Source: Liolophura sinensis
Taxonomy: Eukaryota > Mollusca > Polyplacophora > Chitonida > Chitonidae
Length of the DNA stretch: 64,000 nucleotides
Direction of reading: 5' to 3'
Assembly: GCF_032854445.1 (NCBI RefSeq)
Contig: NC_088302.1
Coordinates: 682,001 to 746,000, forward strand
The stretch's first letter is position 1. Every line of letters starts with the position of its first letter. The notes beneath the pieces were generated by a model. It saw only the letters and a list, made by a program, of their open reading frames with translations. It made no database searches and was not told the origin of the DNA. The translations under genes were made by a program, and so were the position numbers. Positions 47,001 to 58,400 of this stretch are shown piece after piece.

Positions 47001-48740
47001 GGCTAACATCCTGTCAAGATGAGATAGCATTGTGATGTAACACTGCAGAAATGGGAACAGGCAGGCTAACATCCTGTCAAGATGAGATAGCATTGTGATG
47101 TAACACTGCAGTAAAGGGAACAGGCAGGTTAACATCCTGTCAAGATGAGATAGCATTGCGATGTAACACTGCAGTAATCGGAACAGGCAGGCTAACATCC
47201 TGTCAAGAAGAGATACATGTGGCATTGTGATGTAACACTGCAGTAATGGGGACAGCCAGGCTAACATCCTGTCAAGATGAGATAGCACTGTGATATAACA
47301 CTGCAGTAATGGGAACAGGCAGGCTAACATCCTGTCAAGATGAGATAGCATTGTGATGTAACACTGCCATAATCGGAACAGGCAGGCTAACATCCTGTCA
47401 AGATGAGATAGCATTGTGATGTAACACTGCAGAAATGGGAACAGGCAGGCTAACATCCTGTCAAGATGAGATAGCACTGTGATGTAACACTGCAGTAATG
47501 GGAACAGGCAGGCTAACATCCTGTCAAGATGAGATAGCATTGTGATGTAACACTGCAGTAATGGGAACAGGCAGGTTAACATCCTGTCAAGATGAGATAG
47601 CATTGTGATGTAACACTGCAGTAATGGGAACAGGCAGGCTAACATCCTGTCAAGAAGAGATACATGTGGCATTGTGATGTAACACTGCAGAAATGGGAAC
47701 TGGCAGGCTAACATCCTGTCAAGATGAGATAGCACTGTGATATAACACTGCAGTAATGGGAACAGGCAGGCTAACATCCTGTCAAGAAGAGATACATGTG
47801 GCATTGTGATGTAACACTGCAGAAATGGGAACTGGAAGGCTAACATCCTGTCAAGATGAGATAGCACTGTGATATAACACTGCAGTAATGGGAACAGGCA
47901 GGTTAACATCCTGTCAAGATGAGATAGCATTGTGATGTAACACTGCCATAATCGGAACAGGCAGGCTAACATCCTGTCAAGATGAGATAGCATTGTGATG
48001 TAACACTGCAGAAATGGGAACAGGCAGGCTAACATCCTGTCAAGATGAGATAGCATTGTGATGTAACACTGCAGAAATGGGAACAGGCAGGCTAACATCC
48101 TGTCAAGATGAGATAGCATTGTGATGTAACACTGCAGTAATGGGAACAGGCAGGTTAACATCCTGTCAAGATGAGATAGCATTGCGATGTAACACTGCAG
48201 TAATGGGAACAGGCAGGCTAACATCCTGTAAAGAAGAGATACGTGTGGCATTGTGATGTAACACTGCAGTAATGAGAACAGGCAGGCTAACATCCTGTCA
48301 AGATGACATAGCACTGTGATATAACACTGCAGAAATGGGAACAGGCAGTCTAACATCCTGTCAAGATGAGATAGCATTGTGATGTAACACTGCAGAAATG
48401 GGAACAGGCAGGCTAACATCCTGTCAAGATGAGATAGCATTGTGATGTAACACTGAGGGAAATGGGAACTGGCAGGCTAACATCCTGTCAAGATGAGATA
48501 GCACTGTGATATAACATTGTGGAAATGGGAACAGGCCAACTAACATCCTGTCAAGATGAGATACCACTGTGATGTAAGAGAAGTATGAACAGGCAACTTT
48601 ACACCCTGTCAAGATGAGACGGCACTGTGATGTAAGAAAAATATAAACAGGTAACTTTACATTCTGTCAAGATGAGATAGCATTGTGATGTAGGAGAAAT
48701 ATGAACACACAAGTTTACATGTACATCCTACCATGATGAG
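44085..48740. repeat. ~63 bp array, ~72 copies, between convergent genes
   Basis: The unit is 'gcattgtgatgtaacactgc' plus 'agtaatgggaacaggcaggc' plus 'taacatcctgtcaagatgagata'. A subset has nine extra bases ('acatgtggc' type). On the minus strand the unit has two acceptor-like sites, 'ctcatcttgacag' and 'cccattactgcag'. A block at 44.10-44.38 kb recurs at 45.64-45.92 kb with offset 1536, so multi-unit blocks were duplicated. Right-hand units after 48.5 kb are degraded. Frames of 463 and 885 codons on the minus strand are by-products. Confidence 0.94.
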
Positions 48741-48949
48741 ATAAGATGAGAGCATTGTGATATAAAAGAAATAATATTGATAGCAGAGTAAAACTTGAAG
48801 GAAGAAAATCAACAAGTATGACAAGATTCAGTCAATAATCAGGATGTAATTTACATAAAAAAGCCATGCAACAAGGGACCAATGTTTAATAAAATCCATA
48901 CATATATTTGCCATATGCAACTATTTGAAAGAATCAGAGGTTAGCTCTG

Positions 48950-49320
48950 ACATGCAGCAGAAGACAATCGCACAGGCTGATTGAAGCTGACAAAATATGT
49001 CTGTCAGCAGGTCACAGTTCTTCACCTCATCGTGATGCTGGCTCTGACATGCAGCAGAAGATAATCACGCAGGCTGATTGAAGTCGACACAATGCGTCTG
49101 TCAGCAGGTCACAGTTCTTCACCTCATCGTGATGTTGGCTCTGACATGCAGCAGAAGATAATCACGCAGGCTGATTGAAGCTGACACAATATGTCTGTCA
49201 GCAGGTCACAGTTCTTCACCTCATCATGATGTTGACTCTGACATGCAGCAGAAGATAATCTTGCATGCTGACAATCATGCAGGCTGTTTGTACAAATGTC
49301 GCTGGCACCATGCATCTGTC
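48950..49320. repeat. 97 bp repeat, ~4 copies
   Basis: 'ctctgacatgcagcagaaga' and 'tcagcaggtcacagttcttc' recur with a 97 bp spacing (for example 'cacctcat' at 49023, 49120, 49217). It lies just downstream of the last exon of the minus-strand gene, probably in its 3' UTR. Confidence 0.85.
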
Positions 49321-49412
49321 AGAGCGTCACAACACTTCATCTAATGCTGATGTTAGCTCCGACATGTAGCAGTATGCATGCCTCTAGCTGAAACCATGCA
49401 TGCCTTAACAAA

Positions 49413-52400
49413 TCAAAACTCTTCTTCTGATCCTGATAGATCGTCATTCCCCTCCGTGGAGAAAAAGGACCTGTGCCTGTCTCGATCCTGCAATCAAACA
49501 TGGTTAGTACTCAGGTTACTCAACTTTAACACATAACTTTAACGCATTCACTCTGCTTTCAGTAAGTATCCCACATCTAAGTACTATACATATCTGTATT
49601 CTAACAGAACAGCCCATAATTTCTACAAATTGAATGTAAAGAAGGCCCTCTTTTTTTTTATCCTGTTGTATTTTTTTTTTAAATGTTTACTTGTTGGTCA
49701 AAGTCTTTGGAATACAACAAGAAACCCCATGCTGAATTGATGTATCCTTTGATGTATCCAACGACTCTTTACTAAAGATTTATAGCTCAGCACATGTAGT
49801 ACCTTAATTTCCATGATTTTCTCACTGAGAATTTTCAGTTCCACACTGTTCTTGGTAAACAATAGTTCTCGTTGTAGCTTATCAATCTCCCGATTTGTTT
49901 CTCTCTTCTGTTTCTCAAGCTCCATTATCTGACGATCGGTGTGTTCACATATTCTGCAAATAGAGAATGGTCATGAGAAACAAGACAACTCACCATGATC
50001 CCACGATAGGGGGAATTACTCACCATGATCCCACGATAGGGGGAATTACTCACCATGATCCCATGATGGGGGAATTACTTACCATGATCCCATGATAGGG
50101 GGGACAACTCACCATGATCCAATGATAGGGGGAATTACTCACCATGATCCCATGACAGAGGGAATTACTCACCATGATCCCATGATGGGGGAATTACTAA
50201 CCATGATCCCATGATAGGGGGACAACTCACCATGATCCCATGATAGGGGGAATTACTCACCATGATCCCATGACAGAAGGAATTACTCACCATAATCCCA
50301 TGATGGGGGAATTACTAACCATGATCCCATGATAGGGGGACAACTCACCATGATCCCATGATAGGGGGAATTACTCACCATGATCCCATGACAGAAGGAA
50401 TTACTCACCATGATCCCATGATGGGGGAATTACTAACCATGATCCCATGGTAGGGGGAAGTACTCACCATCATTCCATGATAGGGGGAATTACTCACCAT
50501 GATACCATGGTAGGGGGAATTACTCACCATGATCCCATGGTAGGGAATTACTCACCATGATCCCATGATAGGAGGAATTACTCACCATGATCCCATGATA
50601 GAGAATTATTCACCATGATCCCATGATGGGGGGAAGTAATCACCATGATTCCATGATAGGGGGGAATTACTCACCATGATGCCATGATAGGGAGAATTAC
50701 TCACCATGATCCCATGACGGGGAATTACTCACCATTATCCGATGAAAGGGGGGATCCACTCCACTACCTAGACCATTGTTAACCCCCCTCTTCTAACAAC
50801 ATAGAGTCTAGTACTGACTACCTCTAATCCTCAACTTGCCTCTGTTTCATTGGCTGAGAAATTCTCAAGACAGTGGCACTACATTTAAAAGTTAAGACTG
50901 CCAGGGAGAGCACAGCTGCTCACCAATTCTCCTGTCAGAGACACCAGTGTGCTATAACATTACTTGTGCTAGGAGAGTGTGTCTGGTTTTTGCAGAGAGG
51001 AATTCCTTCTATGTTTGACACGTGACGGATTTGTATGCCTAGGTGAACAAGATTGGCAACACAACCATGACAACACGAATGTAAATTGAGGCAATTTTTC
51101 CTTCTTCAGGTGGGGAATAATTCCAAAAGTGAGAGAAATTTCGTATTCCTTTGACAAATTAATACAGCAATGTTATACAAACACATCATCAAACAACTGA
51201 AGGAAATTAAATTCTACATTTCTTACTTTAAGATTTATTGCAGACTTATTTTACTTTAAAGACAGATGACAGGAGGACGAATCTCTTAACAATGGTTGCA
51301 TGGCCATATGCCAGTGTATGATTCCGTAAAGTCTTGGTCCATAAATAGCTGACCTGTCAGCAGAAACAAGGCTGTCAAGAGTTTCAGAGAGATTTGCCTA
51401 CAGCCAATCAGAAGGCTACCTTGGAAACAATGCTGATGGTGTGAACTTGACCCTACATGGCAATCGGGTCAAGTGTCACCCCTATCTCATGGCAGGAGGA
51501 ACAACTCACCACCATCTCATGGCAGGGGGAACAACTCACCCCTATCTCATGGCAGGAGGAACAACTCACCCCTATCTCATGGCAGGGGGAACAGCTCAAC
51601 CCTATCTCATGGCAGGAGGAACAACTCACCCCTATCTCGTGGCAGGAGGAACAACTCACCACTATCTCATGGCAGGAGGAACAACTAAACGCTTTCTCAT
51701 GGCAGGAGGAACAACTCAACCCTATCTCATGGCAGTGGGAACAACTCACCCCTATCTCATGGCAGGGGAACAACTCAATACTATCTCATGGCAGGAGGAA
51801 CAACTCAACCCTATCTCATGGCAGGAGGAACAACTGAACGCTTTCTCATGGCAGGGGGAACAACTCACCACTATCTCATGGCAGGGGGAACAACTCAACC
51901 CTATCTCATGGCAGGAGGAACAACTCAACCCTATCTCATGGCAGGAGGAACAACTAAACGCTTTCTCATGGCAGGGGGAACAACTCATCACTATCTCATG
52001 GCAGGAGGAACAACTCACCACTATCTCATGGCAGGGGGAACAACTCAACCCTATCTAATGGCAGTGGGAACAACTCACCACTATCTCATGGCAGGAGGAA
52101 CAACTCACCACTATCTCATGGCAGGGGGAACAACTCAACCCTATCTCATGGCAGGAGGAACAGCTCACCCCTATCTCATGGCAGGAGGAACAACTCAACC
52201 CTATCTCTTGGCAGGAGGAACAACTCACCCCTATCTCAAGGCGGGAGGAACAACTCAACCCTATCTCATGGCAGGAGGAACAACTCAACCCTATCTCATG
52301 GCAGGAGGAACAACTCAACCCTATCTCATGGCAGGAGGAACAACTCAACCCTATCTCATGGCAGTGGGAACAACTCACCACTATCTCATGGCACGGGGAA

Positions 52401-55400
52401 CAACTCACCCCTATCTCATGGCAGGAGGAACAGCTCACCCCTATCTCATGGCAGGGGGAACAACTCACCACTATCTCAAGGCAGGAGAAACAACTCACCA
52501 CTATCTCAAGGCAGGAGAAACAACTCAACCCTATCTCATGGCAGGAGGAACAACTCACCCCTATCTCATGGCAGGAGGAACAACTCACCACTATCTCACA
52601 GCAGGAGGAACAACTCACCCCTATCTCACGGCAGGAGGAACAACTCAACCCTATCTCACGGCAGGAGGAACAACTCACCACTATCTCGTGGCAGGGGGAA
52701 CAGCTCACCCCTATCTCATGACAGGGGGAGCAACTCACCCCAATCATCACAATCAGACTTAACCTTTGCATCTATAGGCTGAACTCAAACAACGTTTAAT
52801 AGACCTGAATAGAAATGCTGGAGGGAGAAAGTGGGTAAGAATGTGTAGAGTTATTAACAAAGTGAAAAGATTCAACGTGACCTGCCATCATCAGGAGAAA
52901 GATAAACTAGATAGTAACAATCTGCATACAATTATACTGGGCTAGGAAAATGATATTCAAGTAAGAGAAAGTGCCAGTTGTAAACAACATTGTAGGATGC
53001 AGTGTTAACTATGCTTTGCAGGACAGTGCGCATGAAATGTACAGCAAAGCCTGGAAATCATGGTCTTTTCTGCTGTATTGCAATCCCTCAGGCTGCTACA
53101 ATGAATGTAGTCTTGTAAAACAAAAATTAAACCTCACAAAATTCCAGTGCTCAGGAGCTTGTGCGCTATCAACACTGTTACAACACGATGAAGACTATCA
53201 CTCAGCGCTTAATATGGAACTCTTTAACAGGCCAGTTCATATAAGACTACACCCAGATTACATTACCATCAGGGACAAACCACTGGCATCATTCTGACAG
53301 ACCTGTCACAATGATGGTCGTAATCCAGCAGGCTAGATCCCCACATCACAAGGGTCTAAATTTAAATCTGTGGGTTATTTTGAATTTCAGCCATACCTGG
53401 TAATCAGCTTTGTCTGTCCGATCTTGAATCCTCTCCAGTGACTTCAAAAAATCTAACTAGAGTTTAACAGGCTGGGTAAAACACCTACACAGACAACACA
53501 GACAAATTTTTCTTTCTCCCTCTCTCACACAATACCTTGCCATAGATTATTTTAATATCACCTTAACTTTTATGATGGTATAAGCTTGTGGCCAGCTAGT
53601 TCTGACAAGGCCATAAAGCTACATGTACCTGTACTTGTGAGGTGAGAAATTACATTCAGACCATGGCTACTTACTTTTGGTACTCTCTGTTAAGGTTGTC
53701 TGACAGAGACAGTGTATTGGTGATGAGTTCCTTGTACGTGGGTCCTGGCTGAGTGATTCAGTTAAGGAAAGGCTGGACGCAAATCACTGTGTCACCAGAA
53801 ACTTAACAAGAAAACAGGTGAAGAAAAACTGATAGTTGAAACATGCAATGACATAGTCTATGCACTAACTCACTTACAGTGTATGTTTCGTCTTTGTAAA
53901 TCATAAAGATGTATGTTATCAGCTCTTAGCGAAGGTCAACTGTCAATATGAGCACCAAGACAAAGACCCACTTGATAACAAAAGACAGATGACTCCTAAC
54001 ATTGATATTACAATCACTTCACAATATCTTCACACACTGAGTTTAGCATACAACTCACATAAAAGCTAAGGAAAAAGAGAGATAATCTGATCTGATATCA
54101 AGAGCCAAAAACAAGGATATGGCAAGGCAGTGATCTCTGTCCGCCGCACTTTCTTCCCCGGCTGTTCATAGTTCTGTAGCTTACGTCTGTCCAGGTAGTG
54201 AGCAACTAGGGGGCTACGACCATCAAGGTTAAACTTGACCCTCTCAAGGTCAGCGCCTGGTCCAATTGGATGAGACTGAAATATAATACGCACAATCACA
54301 GCTGGTGTGTACTCATGGAGGGAGGTGTACATCTATGACATGACAGACACAATCACAGCTGCTGTGCACTCATGGAGGGAGGTGTACATCTATGACATGA
54401 TAGACACAATCACAGCTGCTGTGTACTCATGGTGGGGAGTGTACATCTATAACATGACACACAATCACAGCTGCTGTGCACTCATGGAGGGAGGTGTACA
54501 TCTATGACATGATAGACACAATCACAGCTGCTGTGTACTCATGGTGGGGAGTGTACATCTATAACATGACACACAATCACAGCTGCTGTGTATTCATGGA
54601 GGGGAGTGTTCATCTATGACATGACACACAATCACAGCTGCTGTGTACTCATGGAGGGGAGTGTACATCTATAACATGACACACAATCACAGCTGCTGTG
54701 TATTCATGGAGGGGAGTGTTCGTCTATAACATGACACACACAATCACAGCTGTGGTGTACTCATGGACGGGAGTGTACATCTATAAAATGACACACACAA
54801 TCACAGCTGCTGTGTACTCATGGAGGGGAGTGTTCGTCTATAACATGACACACTCAATCACAGCTGGTGTGTACTCATGGTGGGGAGTGTACATCTATAA
54901 CATGACACACACAATCACAGCTGCCGTGTACTCCTGGTGGGGAGTGTACATCTATAACATGACACACACAATCACAGCTGCTGTGTACTCATGGAGGGGA
55001 GTGTTCATCTATAACATGACACACACAATCACAGCTGCTGTGTACTCATGGAGGGGAGTGTACATCTATAACATGACACTCAATCACAGCTGTTGTGTAC
55101 TCATGGTGGGGAGTGTACATCTATAACATGACACACACAATCACAGCTGCTGTGTACTCATGGTGGGGAGTGTACATCTATAACATGCCACACACAATCA
55201 CAGCTGCTGTGTACTCATGGAGGGGAGTGTTCGTCTATAACATGACACACACAATCACAGCTGCTGTGTACTCATGGTGGGGAGTGTACATCTATAACAT
55301 GACACACACAATCACAGCTGCTGTATACTCATGGTGGGGAGTGTACATCTATAACATGACACACACAATCACAGCTGCTGTGTACTCATGGAGGGGAGTG

Positions 55401-58400
55401 TACATCTATAACATGACACACAATCACAGCTGCTGTGTATTCATGGAGGGGAGTGTTCGTCTATAACATGACACACACAATCACAGCTGTTGTGTACTCA
55501 TGGACAGGAGTGTACATCTATAAAATGACACACACAATCACAGCTGTTGTGTACTCATGGAGGGGAGTGTACATCTATAAAATGACACACACAATCACAG
55601 CTGCTGTGTACTCATGGAGGGGAGTGTTCGTCTATAACATGACACACTCAATCACAGCTGGTGTGTACTCATGGTGGGGAGTGTACATCTATAACATGAC
55701 ACACACAATCACAGCTGCCGTGTACTCCTGGTGGGGAGTGTACATCTATAACATGACACACACAATCACAGCTGCTGTGTACTCATGGAGGGGAGTGTTC
55801 ATCTATAACATGACACACACAATCACAGCTGCTGTGTACTCATGGAGGGGAGTGTACATCTATAACATGACACTCAATCACAGCTGCTGTGTACTCATGG
55901 TGGGGAGTGTACATCTATAACATGACACACACAATCACAGCTGCTGTGTATTCATGGTGGGGAGTGTACATCTATAACATGCCACACACAATCACAGCTG
56001 CTGTGTACTCATGGAGGGGAGTGTTCGTCTATAACATGACACACACAACCACAGCTGCTGTGTACTCATGGTGGGGAGTGTACATCTATAACATGACACA
56101 CACAATCACAGCTGCTGTATACTCATGGTGGGGAGTGTACATCTATAACATGACACACATAATCACAGCTGTTGTGTACTCATGGAGGGGAGTGTACATC
56201 TATATCATGACACACACAATCACAGCTGCTGTGTACTCATGGAGGGGAGTGTACATCTATAACATGACACACACAATCACAACTGCTGTGTACTCATGGT
56301 GGGGAGTGTACATCTATAACATGACACACACAATCACAGCTGCTGTGTACTCATGGAGGGGAGTGTTCATCTATAACATGCCACACACAATCACAGCTGC
56401 TGTGTACTCATGGAGGGGAGTGTTCATCTATAACATGACACACACCAATCACAGCTGCTGTGTACTCATGGAGGGGAGTGTTCATCTATAACATGACACA
56501 CACAATCACAGCTGCTGTGTACTCATGGAGGGGAGTGTTCATCTATAACATGACACACACAATCACAGCTGCTGTGTACTCATGGAGGGGAGTGTACATC
56601 TATAACATGACACACACAATCACAGCTGGTTTGCACTAAAGCTGGGGAGTGTATGTCTAGAATATTGAACTGTCCAATTTAATTATGGTATTTCACAATT
56701 AGTTTAACGGATTAGTTTAGCAAAGTGTTTCTTTGTTCTTTGTTGGTGACAGTAAGGCGGAGACTAATATCCCATATGCCATGTCACCACCAACTGTGTG
56801 GAAGTAACTGATGTGGGAACTTTGCTTACGTGCAGCAAAGAATGTTTTAATGAAGGTCTAGATGGACTAGTGGGTGCATGATCACCCTTCTTGGAGTCCA
56901 TGCCTGAGGAGTTTACCCCATGTGGCGAGGGCCAGCAGCCAGAGGGTCACTGGGGATCACTGCCCAGCTGGGGGCTGATCACTCTCCTCTGTTATCTCCT
57001 TCGCTAAGGATAAACTTAGCCGCCAGAACATTTTGGCTAAACTCTACATGATATACGGTAATGAACTAAAGAATCTAGAATCAATACACTATATTTATCA
57101 AATCCAGATTCTCCATGAATCTCAAGACAATGGGGTCAGTCTAATGTAACACTTAATTTAAATATCTTTTGCAGGCATAGTTAAGGACATCTCTCGCTGT
57201 GCCATTTGGAGTACCAATTTGTAGAATGCTACTGAGTCAAACCGTCAGAACACCCGAAATGTTTGACATTTGCAACATTTAACTAGTTGCAAGCTAGTCC
57301 AAAGAAATAGGGAAAGCTCTATCTTCATGCTACAAATCGCATTTTCTGGCCAATAAAATCTCTTCATTTTTTTCCACAATAAATTACACCCTTTGTGTTA
57401 CCAGTCAAAGCTTGTCAACAACCATGTGCAAAGAAGCAGACAATGCAAATGCTTGTACCGAGAAAACCAGACTGGTGTACCGCTCACTGAAACTGAGTAT
57501 GTTATTGATTACTTGTCAAGAGCTGCTATGAAATTATACATGTAAATTACAGTGAACTACTTATCATGACAAAACTGCCAAGAAAAACGCCAGACCTTAG
57601 CAACAGAACTGAACAAGAAAAACGCAATATCCAGGACAAGTGACCATGTTATATGTGAATTTTGTCGAACACTACAAGTCAAACACTACAAGTCGAACGC
57701 TACAAGTCAAACGCTACAAGTCAAATGCTACAAGTCAAACACTACAAGTCGAACTCTACAAGTCGAACACTACAAGTCAAACGCTACAAGTCAAACGCTA
57801 CAAGTCAAACGCTACAAGTCAAACGCTACAAGTCAAACACTACAAGTCAAATGCTACAAGTCAAATGCTACAAGTCAAACACTACAAGTCAAATGCTACA
57901 AGTCAAACGCTACAAGTCAAACACTACAAGTCAAACACTACAAGTCAAATGCTACAAGTCAAACACTACAAGTCAAACGCTACAAGTTGGTACTATAAAT
58001 CACATCGTGAAGATGGGCCTTTACCTCTTCGTCCAGTTCTGATAACAGCGAGGTTGCCTCGTGGGAGCGCAGCATCAACCCCCCCATTAGGGCTCTCCCT
58101 TCCGATGAGGGTGGGTTCGTCTCACCATGGGAAGGCTCTCCCAGTTTAGAGATGAATTTCTCAAACATGTGAATATCAACACTGCAGTGCGCTGGATAAA
58201 AAAAAAAAAAAAACTTGCTTAGTATTTTTTCCATGACAGACATGTTCAGTAATGTACTTTCCTGCACCATACATTTACCTGTAAACAACATAGTTCATCT
58301 ACATCTGGTTACCAATGACAGACTAATGAAAGTCAACAAACCTGTATGGTATACTCAAGACACAAATAAATTACATCACTATTGCAATAGGCGCTTTTGT

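Noticed and set aside
44247-48440. 463- and 885-codon minus-strand frames rich in Leu and Cys
   Set aside because: A satellite of ~63 bp; indels between the two frames are those of the array, and no gene structure surrounds them.
52971-53297. 108-codon plus-strand frame
   Set aside because: It has no similarity I recognise, lies opposite to the intron of the minus-strand gene, and its composition is not distinctive.
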